55,891 bases of DNA from Planctomycetota bacterium (GTDB lineage: Bacteria > Planctomycetota > Planctomycetia > JALXBF01): contig JALXBF010000104.1 in NCBI GenBank assembly GCA_026991575.1, positions 1 to 55,891 on the forward strand, in the 5' to 3' direction. The notes under the pieces are model-generated. The model ran no database searches. It was given only the letters and a program-made list of their open reading frames with translations, and was not told the DNA's origin. Shown piece after piece: positions 8,905 through 18,959 of this stretch; positions within the stretch are counted from its first letter, which is position 1, and each line of letters opens with the position of its first letter. A program made the position numbers and the translations under genes.

Positions 8905-10926
8905 ATGCGGAAGGGCACGATGAACATTTCCCGATGGCATCGTGGCTCGATGGTGTGGCTGCTGCTTTCCCCGCTGGTTTGCGTTCCACTGACCCTGTGG
9001 GCTCAGGCCGAGCACTACTTCCCGGGTGCTACCGTCGAGGTGCACTGGATGGGGGAGTGGCGCGTGGCCGAGGTCGTGCGTACCAACCCCAGCACGGGCT
9101 GGGTGCAGGTGCGCATGGTAATACACGGCGTGGAGATTCGGCCGATCTTGCCTCCCGCGCGCGTCCGTCCTGCCAAGAGGACGCAACGGCGAAGTGCCGG
9201 TCGTCCCTCGCACCGCTCCGGATTCGGTGCGCGCAGCGACGACGTGCTCAAACCAACCGTTACGGTGGACTGGGAGGACGCCACGAGGCTGCGCGTCCGG
9301 GACCTGCCGAAGAATCCGGTAAAGTGTGAGCCCGACCCATGTCCGTGGCATAGCGATCGCCCTCACCAGCCAGTCACTGTCGCAGTACAGAGCATGCAAC
9401 CGCCTGATGGTTCTTCACGCGCGCCAGTTCTGCAGGCGATCAAATGGGCCGGCCCGTACGCGGTTATCCGGGTAAGACGGCCGGGCGACGGTGAGGTGCT
9501 CGAACCGATCGACGTGCGCCATGGTCGATCCATCGGCTTTTATGGCGTCCCTCATGACCGGAAACTGGGGCCGCTGGCCCCGGACGGACGCACTTTCTTG
9601 TTGGAGATCCCGGCGTTCTTTGCTGCTAAGGTTCCCCTCGTGGAGCTGTGGCATGTGGTGGGCGGGAGGCCGGAGCTGATCGCACGCTGGGCTTGTGTGC
9701 AGGAGCGCGACAAGGAGTCGTTTCCGCCGGAGATTGTGAGTAGCCGGTTCCAGAGCACCAACGTCCTCGTGACTCGAACCGAAAGAAGGCTACTGGAGAA
9801 GGTTACATGGTGGGACATCCGGGGCGACCCGAAGCCGATCCAGATCTTGGCTGAGGAAAATGACCCACTTGCCATGATTCACGGGGTGGCCTTCAGCTGT
9901 GGAGGGCGGTACGCAGCGGTGTTGACCGCCAGAGGCGTGTTTCTTTTCGACGGACAATCTAGAAGATGGTTGGGGCAATGTATCGAGGGCTGGTACGGAT
10001 GCGCGGCTTTCAGCCATGACGGACGATATCTGGCTGCGTCAACGGCCGACGGGGTGTTCGTCGCTGATTTGACAGATCCGAAGCAGAGCATTTATGTTGA
10101 CTTTCCCCGCAAGTACGGTGGTTGTGTCGATACGTGGTGGGCGGACGATGAGCACATCGTCGTGAACACGGGACGTAGTTTCATCCTCGTGAACCTTAGT
10201 CTGCGTGCCGTACTTTGGATGTACCAGTACACCCCGAACGATGCTCGCATTGGCGGCGTGCCGCACCTGGGCATGTTTGTTGGGGTCAACAAAGCGGGTA
10301 CGCTGACGGCATGGCCTATTCCGCATTCTCCAGTGCGTGAGGCACTGCGAGAGTTGGTCAAGTCAGAGGCGTGGGCGTTGCGCCCCGGGGCTCGCGTTGA
10401 GCTCCGGCTGGGGCCGGGGCTAAGGGATGACCAGCGGGACGCGGCGCTGGCTGCGCTGCGCGCCATGCTCGAGCGGCGCGGTTTCGTGCCCGTGGATTCC
10501 GGCGCCAGGACGACCGTAGAAGTGAGCGTCGTGACGCAGGGCACTGAGCGCATGCGCTACGTCGAGGAGGAATCACGGTTTGGGGCCCCGGCATTCGGCC
10601 GTCCTGAAGAACCGTTCGCTGAACGGGAACAGGAGGTCGATGTGCCGCACTATGCCGTGAGGTTGCAGGTGCGAACTGGTGGCCGAGTCGTGTACTCGCG
10701 GGACTATCCCATCATACCCCCGTTCCGCTTCGAGCGGCGCAAGGGAGAGACGCTCCAGGAGGCGATTGAGCGAATCCAGAGGAATACCGCGCTATGGATA
10801 ATCCAAGACCTTGTCGACCTTCCACCCCGCATACTAGCGTACCCGGACGTAGGCTATTTCGGACGCACCCGTCTGACCGCTGACGGGTTCCAGGAGGTGG
10901 CGCGGTATGGCGTTCTCCGCCGCTGA
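8905..10926 (+). CDS. exported WD40/beta-propeller-like protein with N-terminal SH3-like domain
   Basis: A 673-residue protein. A basic start and hydrophobic stretch (MVWLLLSPLVCVPLTLW, about residues 15-32) form a signal peptide or anchor. A small beta domain follows (ATVEVHWMGEWRVAEVV, about 42-58), like the SHD1/Tudor-type module common in planctomycete exported proteins. Then comes an Arg-rich linker, and residues about 150-470 carry propeller-like repeats (FSCGGRYAAVLTARGVFLF, FSHDGRYLAASTADGVFVA). The last 200 residues are a separate alpha/beta domain (RVELRLGPGLRDDQRDAAL). The start is supported by TAGGGGG upstream. It may head a cluster with the two genes downstream (98 bp gap). The function is unknown. 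Confidence 0.7.
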   Translation: MRKGTMNISRWHRGSMVWLLLSPLVCVPLTLWAQAEHYFPGATVEVHWMGEWRVAEVVRTNPSTGWVQVRMVIHGVEIRPILPPARVRPAKRTQRRSAGRPSHRSGFGARSDDVLKPTVTVDWEDATRLRVRDLPKNPVKCEPDPCPWHSDRPHQPVTVAVQSMQPPDGSSRAPVLQAIKWAGPYAVIRVRRPGDGEVLEPIDVRHGRSIGFYGVPHDRKLGPLAPDGRTFLLEIPAFFAAKVPLVELWHVVGGRPELIARWACVQERDKESFPPEIVSSRFQSTNVLVTRTERRLLEKVTWWDIRGDPKPIQILAEENDPLAMIHGVAFSCGGRYAAVLTARGVFLFDGQSRRWLGQCIEGWYGCAAFSHDGRYLAASTADGVFVADLTDPKQSIYVDFPRKYGGCVDTWWADDEHIVVNTGRSFILVNLSLRAVLWMYQYTPNDARIGGVPHLGMFVGVNKAGTLTAWPIPHSPVREALRELVKSEAWALRPGARVELRLGPGLRDDQRDAALAALRAMLERRGFVPVDSGARTTVEVSVVTQGTERMRYVEEESRFGAPAFGRPEEPFAEREQEVDVPHYAVRLQVRTGGRVVYSRDYPIIPPFRFERRKGETLQEAIERIQRNTALWIIQDLVDLPPRILAYPDVGYFGRTRLTADGFQEVARYGVLRR

Positions 10927-11023
10927 AAGCCCGCCTGGAAAGGGGGGGCAGTAGGCCGGCAACCCAAACGTAGCTTCAGGCCCAAGCGGCAGGGCCCTAA
11001 GCCCGAAACCCGCTGATCGCAAG

Positions 11024-13582
11024 ATGGCCGTTGTCACCTGTGAATTCTGCAATCAGTCGCTTTCCATACCCGATTCCGCCCGCGGCAAGAAGGTACGGTG
11101 TCCGCGGTGTGGCTGGATATTCCGAGCGGGGGTTGGTGGCGGGAGCAGTGCCGGGCAGGTCAGGCAACGCCAGAAGCAAGACCTGAACGCCTGGTTTGAG
11201 GACCCAGCCACGCCTTCCGGTCGCCAGACGACCAGGACCGAGCAGCGGTCTTCGGATGCCTGGTTTGAACAGCCGAGCAAGCCCGGCGTTCTTGGCAGCC
11301 CGGTGCCTCACAAAGCGGCACCGGCGTCACCTGCGACCGGTGGCTCGGGACCGGCCACTGGGCCCTCTGCACCGTCGCTTACCCCAACGGCATCCCAAGC
11401 GCACGCGTCCGTGCATGGGGCAACTGGACCGACGTACGCGCTTCCCATGGCCATTCCCGTTGACCCGGCGCTGGTTCCGCATCCGATTCCAGTTGCCATC
11501 CCGATTACCCCTGGCGTACCGAGCCCAGGATCTATGCCATCGGTGGGGCCGGGCGAATTCTCGAATGCGGGAACTGCGGCGGCCGTTTCAGCTGGCACAC
11601 CGGTGGAATCAACCCTTGGCATACCGGCGCCGTTATTCACTCGCACGGTCCTGCATGCGGCCATCGGAGCGGTCGGCTTGCTGCTTCTCGTCTTTGGCGT
11701 GATTGCGTTAGCTGGGAACGATGACAGCGGGCCGGGGTTCATGGCAGCCCAGTTGCTGATCGCTGCCGCGGTTGGTGGCCTGGCGGGCGCCGGGGTGGCA
11801 ATGACCTGTGCCAGCGAGTTTGGCCAGCGGACTCGTATGCTTGGGCGCCGCCTGTTGGTGGGCTCCGGATGTATGGCGCTGGTGCTGTGTGTGCTTCTTG
11901 GGATGTCGCTGGGCTGGGCGGACCTTGAGTGGCTGCGCCGCGGGGGTATCGGCGCGAGGGCCGACCGATCAGCGGATGACGTCTTGGAGTCTGCCGACGC
12001 GCTGGAAAAGGCGACGCGTGCCTACCGAGTCGCGATCGAATCGCTGGACGAGTTGGCAGATGCCCTGGCGCGGACCGACCTCGACGACTTGCAAGACCGC
12101 GATTATGCGGATCAGTTGCGTGGACACATATCCGAGGCACTTAGCGCCACGCGCGCGGCCAGAAACGCCTTGTCGCAAGTCTCCTTGATTGATGCGTGTG
12201 AACTGGAGGAGAGGTACCTGCCGAAGCTCGCGCGCATCGTGGAACGGATCCATAGCGCGCTGGACCGTCTCGCGCGGGAGGACCAACGGGCGGACGATCT
12301 GAACTTCGTCTGGGCGCGCAGAGAACTCCGGAATCTTCAGACCGCATTCGATTCGTGGTGGTCGCTAAGTTCGTTGGCGTACGGACTGTCTCCCCTCAGG
12401 AACGCTCGGCGTCGCGTCGGCGATCGGTTTTACGTGCTGCGGATCGACGAGCTTCCTCAGACGGATACCCCGGCCACCCGATGCGCCCGGATTCTCTTCC
12501 GCCTCCGGCTGTACAAAGTCGTGTGGGAACTAGCAGGATATGGGCCAAGATCGATTATGTGGAGGGCGGCCGTATGGGATAAACCAAGCAGTTATCTGAT
12601 CCTTCGGTCGTTGAGGATGGATGCCTCTCGAATCGAGGACACTGTCGAGGGCGACTTTGTTGCATATTGCAATCCACTACCGACAGCCGATGAGGTCGTC
12701 GCCTTCTGCAGAGGCGAGCTGGCGCAGGTTCGGGAGCGGTTACAACGGGTCGTCGACATCGTGGACTATGACGACGAGGCCCGCTGGATCAAGGCGGTCC
12801 CCAATCAGGCGACGCGGAACGCCATGCTGGCCTGGACGCAGGCAGTGCGCGACGAAGTCGATGAGGCCATCCTGTACCTGGATCAGTCGCCCACCTGGAA
12901 TGCGATGGCCGGGTTTGCCTGCGAGCTCTTGCGCGCGCACCCCAGGGACGAACGGGCAGACCGAGTGGCGGCAGAGTTGATCAGGATGCTCCGAGATGCT
13001 GACCTACACGAGAAGGACAAGGTCGTCGCAGCACTGTCGCGGTGGATGACTGCTGATGTGGCCTTGGAGGCCTTGAGACTGCTCATAGAGTCCAAAGGAA
13101 ACACGTCGCAGTGGGAAAAGGAGTTCTTCGAGGCTCTGGCTGGGTCGGACCTCGTCGATGACCGGTTCATCGATCCGCTTCTGAAGATCTACTATAGCAA
13201 GACTGGAGTGATTGCGGAACAATGGTTTCCGTCGCTCTGTCGAATCCTGGCACGGTTCGGATCGCGCGTGGAGGAACGCGTGCTGACGGTAATGTGGCGC
13301 CGTGCAACGGCGCTACGCGCCGGGGCAGAGGTTCTGGCGGTAGTCCGGCTGCTCGGTGACATCGGTACCGAGAGGAGCATTCCTGTGCTCGAGGCGATAC
13401 GGACCTACGCGGAGATGGCTCAGGAGAAGGACAGAGCCCGTTTCAGCCCGGAGTTCTTCGGTACGCCGTTGGAGGAGATCATTTCGGCTGCAGAGGAGGC
13501 TATGGCAAGGATCCGGAAGCGCACCGGATCGGATGGTAGTAGGCGTCAGGTCTCGACGACAAGCAGGTCCTCCGACTCATGA
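11024..13582 (+). CDS. zinc-ribbon membrane protein with alpha-helical (HEAT-like) domain
   Basis: An 852-residue protein. An N-terminal zinc ribbon has Cys6, Cys9, Cys26 and Cys29 (CEFC...CPRC). A linker rich in Pro, Ala and Ser follows (about 40-205) and repeats a DAWFE-type unit (NAWFEDP, DAWFEQP). Three membrane segments lie near 209-231, 240-261 and 276-298. The remaining 550 residues are largely helical and end in repeat-like helices (ADRVAAELIRMLRDADLHEK). The C-terminal part is probably cytoplasmic or periplasmic scaffolding; no catalytic motif is visible. The stop codon overlaps the next start by 4 bp (ATGA), so the two are translationally coupled. Confidence 0.7.
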   Translation: MAVVTCEFCNQSLSIPDSARGKKVRCPRCGWIFRAGVGGGSSAGQVRQRQKQDLNAWFEDPATPSGRQTTRTEQRSSDAWFEQPSKPGVLGSPVPHKAAPASPATGGSGPATGPSAPSLTPTASQAHASVHGATGPTYALPMAIPVDPALVPHPIPVAIPITPGVPSPGSMPSVGPGEFSNAGTAAAVSAGTPVESTLGIPAPLFTRTVLHAAIGAVGLLLLVFGVIALAGNDDSGPGFMAAQLLIAAAVGGLAGAGVAMTCASEFGQRTRMLGRRLLVGSGCMALVLCVLLGMSLGWADLEWLRRGGIGARADRSADDVLESADALEKATRAYRVAIESLDELADALARTDLDDLQDRDYADQLRGHISEALSATRAARNALSQVSLIDACELEERYLPKLARIVERIHSALDRLAREDQRADDLNFVWARRELRNLQTAFDSWWSLSSLAYGLSPLRNARRRVGDRFYVLRIDELPQTDTPATRCARILFRLRLYKVVWELAGYGPRSIMWRAAVWDKPSSYLILRSLRMDASRIEDTVEGDFVAYCNPLPTADEVVAFCRGELAQVRERLQRVVDIVDYDDEARWIKAVPNQATRNAMLAWTQAVRDEVDEAILYLDQSPTWNAMAGFACELLRAHPRDERADRVAAELIRMLRDADLHEKDKVVAALSRWMTADVALEALRLLIESKGNTSQWEKEFFEALAGSDLVDDRFIDPLLKIYYSKTGVIAEQWFPSLCRILARFGSRVEERVLTVMWRRATALRAGAEVLAVVRLLGDIGTERSIPVLEAIRTYAEMAQEKDRARFSPEFFGTPLEEIISAAEEAMARIRKRTGSDGSRRQVSTTSRSSDS

Positions 13583-14883
13583 CCGGACCGTTGACCCCCC
13601 ACAGTGTCCGCTTCCGTGCATGTGCGTATGCGATTGTTTCGTTCCTTGCGGCCGCGTTAGCCGAATGGCAGAGCCTGGCCGGCGAGATGCAGTTCAAGCG
13701 ACTGCACGGGGAGCCGGTCTATCTGGCCGTGCCCAGGGATTTTGGCAGCGTGCCGCCTGAGCCGAACATGGCAGTCTTCGGGTCGCTCGGCCGACAGTGG
13801 GCGGAACGCTGGGGCCAAGAGCGCCTTGTCATCTTCCATTGCCGGTTGCTACCAGTGCTATTTGACAGTTCACTCGGTCGCTTTCCTCAGTTGATAGCCA
13901 CCGAACTGCACGATCGCGTGTCCGAACTTGCAGACCGTGGGCAACGGGTTTCGATCGCGTGCGTGCTGATGCATGCGGACGCGTTTGTGCTGGCTGCCCC
14001 CATGCCACCCATTGACGAACTCGTGCAGCGAATCAACTTTGGCATCGTACACGACGTGAATCGGCAGCATCGGGTTGTGACCGTGTTCGTCACGCAGCTG
14101 GATCGCGGGCCTGGTAAGTTGGCAGGGTTTGCTCCGAGCAGTCCGCGAAGAACCGGTTCCAGCGCTGGAGAAAGCAGGGCTGCTTCAGGGGCAGAGGGCA
14201 TGTCGACCTCGGATTCGTACGAGGCGGCGCTGGAAGGTTTGCGGTCAAACGAAGCGCACCGCATCATGGCCGCTTGCGCGTATCTTACGCGTCACATGCC
14301 GGAGAAGGGGCAGCTTGCGTCGGTGGTTGCCCGACTGCATGAATTGCTGCAACATGAGAATCTTGCCGTGCAGATAGCGGCCCTCGAAGCAACCACCGTG
14401 TGGTACAACGAAGAAACGCCACGCTACGTCGTCCGATGCCTGAAGAACCCGGCGACGCGCACGCAGGCTGCCATGGTGCTGGCCCTCATTGGTACGCCGG
14501 AAGCGATCCAGCGTCTGGCCGATCAGCTCGATGCACGAGATCCGCTCGTTCGGCGTGTCGTGGCGGAGGCCCTTCTGATCGTCGGGCCTGCCGCCGAGGA
14601 GTACGTCTGGCCGTACCTCAGCAGAGGCAGCGCACCGATACGAATCCTGGCGTGTCAAATCCTGCAGCGGATCGGAACCGGCAGGAGCTTGGATACGCTC
14701 AACCGCGTGGCCCGAACCGCTCGCAGCCCACAGCTGCGGCGCGCCGCAGAGCTTGCCATCGCAGCCATCACCAGCAACCGCGAACGCCTCAGCGCAGGGA
14801 GTGATAGTGGGCAGACGGAACCTCCAACGCCGGCGAGCCAACCAGAGGATGCTGCTGCTGGCCACGCGCTGTCGCCGCCGTAG
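13579..14883 (+). CDS. HEAT-repeat protein
   Basis: A 434-residue protein. The N-terminus has a hydrophobic stretch (YAIVSFLAAALAE). A domain of about 130 residues of unknown type follows (MQFKRLHGEPVYLAVPRDF to VVTVFVTQLDRG). After a Ser/Arg linker, residues 210-400 form HEAT-like helical pairs (LHELLQHENLAVQIAALEA, LADQLDARDPLVRRVVAEA, LSRGSAPIRILACQILQRI). HEAT arrays are protein-binding scaffolds. The 4-bp overlap with the zinc-ribbon gene upstream, itself helical-repeat-like, suggests the two products work together (inference). The function is unknown. Confidence 0.65.
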   Translation: MTGPLTPHSVRFRACAYAIVSFLAAALAEWQSLAGEMQFKRLHGEPVYLAVPRDFGSVPPEPNMAVFGSLGRQWAERWGQERLVIFHCRLLPVLFDSSLGRFPQLIATELHDRVSELADRGQRVSIACVLMHADAFVLAAPMPPIDELVQRINFGIVHDVNRQHRVVTVFVTQLDRGPGKLAGFAPSSPRRTGSSAGESRAASGAEGMSTSDSYEAALEGLRSNEAHRIMAACAYLTRHMPEKGQLASVVARLHELLQHENLAVQIAALEATTVWYNEETPRYVVRCLKNPATRTQAAMVLALIGTPEAIQRLADQLDARDPLVRRVVAEALLIVGPAAEEYVWPYLSRGSAPIRILACQILQRIGTGRSLDTLNRVARTARSPQLRRAAELAIAAITSNRERLSAGSDSGQTEPPTPASQPEDAAAGHALSPP

Positions 14884-15675
14884 TAGAGCAGAAGCTTAGC
14901 ACTTGCCCCAGCCCATGGTTAACTGAACCTGTCGCACAGAAGCGAACCAGCAGCGATCCGACGTCGTTGCTGCTGGGGCCGTGCGCGCCGGTACGCGAAA
15001 CGTACTTGTCAAGAAAGCCCGAGGGCCGGTCCTCTGGGCGATCCGAACGTTTCCGCGTGGTGCACCCCCGACCGCGCGGCTAGCTGGTCCATCGATCCGA
15101 GCCCGAGACATACGCGACGGAATCAGGGGCCGTTCGCCCCACACTGCTCCACGCCAAACGCACACGCGTTGCCCCAACTTGTCGCTCAATTGGAACAGGC
15201 CATGGGGCCGCACCTCCTCATCGTGTTCGGGACTCTGCACAATCAGGGTGGTACGTTCAAGCTGGTGGCAGCTGACTTAGCCATGCAGATGATCGCCCTC
15301 GGTAAGGTCCGGTCACCGGTTCGAGCCATCAAGAGGGGCGTGAAAGGCGTGTCGGTGGTGGGGTCCGGTCGGACGCGGTTTCAGTGGTGGTCCTTTGCAC
15401 GCGTTGCCGGCATCGTGAGCCAGTCTGCGGGACGAGACAGTGCCGTCGATTGCGGACCGCCGCGTACGACCGCTGGGTGGGAGCGATCGGACGGTCCACG
15501 CTTCGGCGACCGTCCTGCTAACGCCGGGCGAGACCGGCGGAACTGGCTATTTGCACGGGGCTTTGCGGACCATTTCCACGAGTTGGCGTATCGTGCCCTC
15601 GTGATCCCTTCCCGGCCGTAGCGGTTACAATGACGTGGCGGCTTTACAGGATTCGCAATCGGCGGTTCGGCAGGT
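14884..15675. other. gene-free region
   Basis: About 790 bp between two plus-strand genes. The longest plus frame (15169-15621) begins MPQLVAQLEQAMGPHLLIVF but shows no recognisable domain and degenerates after 50 residues. A short palindrome GTCCGGTCGGAC lies near 15363. I see no convincing gene or RNA. Confidence 0.4.
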
Positions 15676-16719
15676 ATGAGCGTACCAAGCCAGGTTGCGG
15701 TCAAGTGCCCTAATTGCTGGCAAGCCGTTGGGTTGCCGCCCCACACCCCCGAAGGAGCCGCGTTTCAATGTCCCCTGTGCCGTGGCTACTTCCGCGCGCC
15801 CGCTTCGTGGACGTCCACGTCGGATCAAGGAACTGGATCGGGGCTGGTGGGAGGGACAACCGGTGCGACCGGTGCTGCGTTCATGCCGGGAGATTACCCT
15901 TCGGCTGACCTGGGCAGCCTGGCGATGGAGGTGGAGCAGACCGGCACGACGCTGCCCCGACTGAAGCGTGAACGGATCAGCCCGGCTGGGGGGCGAGCCA
16001 AGCGGAGACGCGGCCGCAGACGCACTCAGGCCGCCGAGATTCACTGGGCGCAATGGTGGGCGCGCACGATCCGTACTTATCCCTCGTATGCGTTCCGAAG
16101 TGTTTTGGGCCTGGTTATCGGCACGGGCGTTGTTGTCGGCGGGGTCGCCATCGTCATGTTCCTCTTGTCGCTCATTTCACTGACGATCAAACTGGGCGTG
16201 CTCATCGTTCTTTCTGTGTGTCTGCTGCTCGGATCAATTGGTGGCGTCATCCGTGGCACCACGTTGACGATACTTGGATATCGTGTCTCTCTCGGTGATT
16301 TCATGCCCTTGGGCTCCGACGTCCTGTTTTTCAGCTCCGAGGCGATCCGGGCGGGCTTCCTGTTCTTGCTCGCGTTCGTGCTTCCGCTCCCCTTCGCGCT
16401 GCCTGTTGTCCTCCTGACGAGGGCGTTCGCCACCACCGGGCTTATCGTTGGGCTGCCCATCGCTGCACTGGGGCTGATTTGCTGGGCACGGCTCATCTTC
16501 GCCGCGAATGCATCCGTGGCCGAAGGTCTGACAGTTGGCCAGGCACTGGGGCGGAGTATCGAGTTGACGTCCGGGCGAGCGCTTCGCGTCAGCGGGGCGG
16601 TGCTAGCGGGATATGTCTGTACGCTGGCGCTCGCGTTGATCCCCGTGCTGGGCATTTTCGCCTGGCCGTTCTGGGTCGGCTACCTGGCCGCCGGGTACAC
16701 GGTGTTGGCCGAGGAGTAA
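15676..16719 (+). CDS. zinc-ribbon polytopic membrane protein
   Basis: A 347-residue protein. An N-terminal zinc ribbon has Cys11, Cys14, Cys32 and Cys35 (CPNC...CPLC). A flexible Gly/Thr-rich linker follows, then a strongly basic patch (RAKRRRGRRR) consistent with positive-inside topology, and then five or six membrane segments (for example GVVVGGVAIVMFLLSLISL, LGVLIVLSVCLLLGSIGG, LALALIPVLGIFAWPFWVG). The ribbon-linker-membrane plan matches the gene at 11024 and the giant gene at 20917. GGCAGG precedes the ATG. No catalytic motif is seen and the function is unknown. Confidence 0.7.
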   Translation: MSVPSQVAVKCPNCWQAVGLPPHTPEGAAFQCPLCRGYFRAPASWTSTSDQGTGSGLVGGTTGATGAAFMPGDYPSADLGSLAMEVEQTGTTLPRLKRERISPAGGRAKRRRGRRRTQAAEIHWAQWWARTIRTYPSYAFRSVLGLVIGTGVVVGGVAIVMFLLSLISLTIKLGVLIVLSVCLLLGSIGGVIRGTTLTILGYRVSLGDFMPLGSDVLFFSSEAIRAGFLFLLAFVLPLPFALPVVLLTRAFATTGLIVGLPIAALGLICWARLIFAANASVAEGLTVGQALGRSIELTSGRALRVSGAVLAGYVCTLALALIPVLGIFAWPFWVGYLAAGYTVLAEE

Positions 16720-17050
16720 CGTTGTCCTGTGCCCGCTCGTGGAAGTGACGCTCGGCAGTCGGACCGTGCAGGGCATCTCTTGCTTAGACCATGGGCAAGC
16801 GCCTCAAGTGGGACGGCGACCACTTGATGTGGCCGAGTCGTTAGGACTGATCTCGGCATTTGTGAAGCTTGGGGGCGACGCTTCCTTTGCGGAGCATAGG
16901 CTGTTCAGCCTGGAGGCAGCCCAGGCGGTAGCCTGTCGCACTTCTCGTGCGTAAGACCACCGGACGGAGCACTGTATAGCGGGAATAGCGGCTGTGGCGC
17001 TCGGAGACGGCGGGCTGCGGGCAATCCGCCCATGTGACCCCCTTCGGACA

Positions 17051-17076
17051 TTCTCTGAATAGCATCCGCGGTCTCC
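17051..17076 (-). repeat. dispersed short motif, copy 1
   Basis: Contains CTGAATAGCATCCGCGG followed by TCTCC. It resembles segments at 20561-20588 and 33177-33206, which share (T)TGAATAGC or TTGGATAGC, a GC-rich spacer and TCTCC. All three copies are intergenic. Confidence 0.45.
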
Positions 17077-17220
17077 TTTCCGATCTCTTTCGGCCCCACC
17101 GCCCCGGTCCGCGGCGGCAGGGCAGTGCTCGGGTGCCATACGGCGGAGAGTTGCCACACGGGGCACGGCCGAAGAAGACATCCCTTCACCGTCTCGGCCG
17201 CGTCTGCGGTAGGCGCACTC

Positions 17221-17321
17221 GGTCCGACCACGCCCTGGAGCCGATCGACCCCCTCTTACGCGGCCTCGATAGGTCCGACCATCTCGACCGGCTCCCATTC
17301 CGTTTGGCCACCGGTCCGACC
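17221..17321. promoter_or_regulatory. three direct copies of GGTCCGACC upstream of the Tat/sulfatase operon
   Basis: Exact copies start at 17221, 17272 and 17313, spaced 51 and 41 bp apart, close to five and four helical turns. The 9-mer is nearly palindromic (GGTC-C-GACC). The array ends about 190 bp before the ATG at 17508. It could be an operator array; this is inference from position and repetition only. Confidence 0.35.
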
Positions 17322-17507
17322 GTTGGGCCTATCCCACATGGCCCCTCCTGTAGGCTCTGTCCTGGTCATGCTCCTAGGCGACCCGGCAGCTGAACTGGCC
17401 AGCACTTCACACGTCCATGGTCGTCTGAAACGAGATGTGTTACGGTATCCACGTGTCCTTTGCCGTGATTGCCCGTCCGCGTTGCGGTCACAAGAGGGCG
17501 GCGTTCG

Positions 17508-18899
17508 ATGCACTCCGTGGAGCATCTGTCCGTCGACCAGACAGTCATCAGCCGGCGGCGGTTCTTGCACCACGCCGCTGCACTGGGCACCGGGCTACTG
17601 GCGGCACGTTCGACCTCCGGGGGCGGACACCTCGGGCCATTGGAAGTGTTGAACCCGCGGGACCGCGTGCCGATCTCCTTCGTGATCGACGACTCCACCT
17701 GCCTGGTGAACATGGGGCATTTCTGCATGCCTCAGTTCGCCGCGGCATGGTCCAAACGTGCCGAGTACCGCAAACCGTGGAGGGAGTGGCCCCGTGAGAT
17801 TCCCGACGCATTCGTGCGCGAGTTCCTGGAGTTCTGCGCAGAGTACGGCGTCCGCGGCAAGTACAGCGTTGTCCCGTACCCGGCGCTGGTAGGCTGGCTG
17901 GATCGTGAGTTGCCCGGGTGGTCAAGAAAGGAGCTGCGGGCCAGCCTGAAGCTGGTGCGCGACGAAGTGTGCCCCGCGTTCGACATCCATCCGGAGATGA
18001 TCACGCACACGCGAGTGATCGATCTGCGCACCGGGCGACCGCTGGAGCCCGTCAGCCCCGCCACGATGGAAAACAGCTATCCGCAGGAGAAGAAGAGCGT
18101 CGATGAGTTGGCCGCATACCTGGCCTACGCTCTGCGCATTTTGAAAAACTGCGACTTGCCCTGCGAAGGCATCACGACGCCCGGGGGATTCGGAAACCGA
18201 GTCAAACGTGAATTGTCGCTGGCGGTGCAGCAAGCCGTGCGCGATGTCTACGGCGCGGAAATCCCGCACTACTTCAAGTATGTGGTCGATCCTGGAGAGG
18301 ACCCGCAACCACGGCTGGAGCACGTCCGCCACGGCAACGACGGATCGATCGACCTGACGGTCAACGTGCCAGCGGGCACCGGCGATTGGTTCGGCGGCTG
18401 GGACGGGGCCCGGAAGCCGGAGCCGGACCGTTACGCCACGCCAGACGGAACCGAAGGAGCAATGGTCCACTGGATCCGCCGCGGTGGACCTGCCATCATG
18501 CTGTGCCATTGGCCTGGTCTGTACTGCAACGGGTCAAAGGACGGGTTCCGTGCCTTCCAGCAGGTGGTCCGTTCGCTGCACGAGCATTTTGCCGACCGGA
18601 TCGTGTGGCTCAAGTTGAGCGAGATCGCCAGGTACTGGGCCGTGCGTCAGCTTGCCACCCTGCGGCTGGCCGGGCGAAGCATCGAAATCGAGACCCCGTT
18701 TGCGTGCTCGGAGTTCACGTTTCGCTGGCACGGCACGCCCCGCCAGGAGCCCCGTCTCGAGCGGCCGGATCGAATGGTCCAGACCTTGCGTCGCGCTGGC
18801 CGCCGTACTGAGCTCCGCTCCGGCACCTACTGGGCAGACCGGGAAACGGTGGTTTTCTGCGTGAACGTTCCCAGGGGGCAATCGAGAATGCTGGTCTAA
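17508..18899 (+). CDS. Tat-exported polysaccharide-deacetylase-like protein
   Basis: A protein of about 463 residues. A twin-arginine signal is visible near residue 15 (SRRRFLHHAAALGTGLLAA), so it is exported folded. The mature part begins with VPISFVIDDSTCLVNMGHF, where the IDDS resembles the metal-binding start of NodB-type deacetylases. It continues with FVREFLEFCAEYGVRGKYS, GITTPGGFGNRVKREL, and a late His block IMLCHWPGLYCNGSKDGF. The overall order fits a NodB-like (beta/alpha) barrel, but I cannot assign the exact family. The ATG at 17508 is preferred to an upstream GTG-type extension because AGAGGGCGG lies just upstream. It is followed by the sulfatase gene after 60 bp, so the pair probably acts on a sulfated, acylated glycan. 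Confidence 0.65.
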   Translation: MHSVEHLSVDQTVISRRRFLHHAAALGTGLLAARSTSGGGHLGPLEVLNPRDRVPISFVIDDSTCLVNMGHFCMPQFAAAWSKRAEYRKPWREWPREIPDAFVREFLEFCAEYGVRGKYSVVPYPALVGWLDRELPGWSRKELRASLKLVRDEVCPAFDIHPEMITHTRVIDLRTGRPLEPVSPATMENSYPQEKKSVDELAAYLAYALRILKNCDLPCEGITTPGGFGNRVKRELSLAVQQAVRDVYGAEIPHYFKYVVDPGEDPQPRLEHVRHGNDGSIDLTVNVPAGTGDWFGGWDGARKPEPDRYATPDGTEGAMVHWIRRGGPAIMLCHWPGLYCNGSKDGFRAFQQVVRSLHEHFADRIVWLKLSEIARYWAVRQLATLRLAGRSIEIETPFACSEFTFRWHGTPRQEPRLERPDRMVQTLRRAGRRTELRSGTYWADRETVVFCVNVPRGQSRMLV

Positions 18900-18959
18900 C
18901 AAAGCGTTGTGCTGACTGGCGGCAAAGATGTTGGCACTCCGGAGTCGAGGAGAACGAAC

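Larger units (their letters stand above)
16720..17507. other. gene-free region upstream of the Tat/sulfatase operon
   Basis: About 790 bp with no convincing gene. It contains one copy of a short dispersed motif (17051-17076) and three exact copies of GGTCCGACC between 17221 and 17321, listed separately. Minus-strand frames here have no recognisable domains. Confidence 0.4.

Noticed and set aside
7841-8923. 360-residue plus-strand open frame
   Set aside because: It runs antisense through aguA and the tRNA-Arg gene, has no recognisable domain, and its composition fits a high-G+C shadow.
16905-17231. 108-residue minus-strand open frame
   Set aside because: No recognisable domain. It crosses dispersed motif copy 1, and its neighbour frames are equally open.
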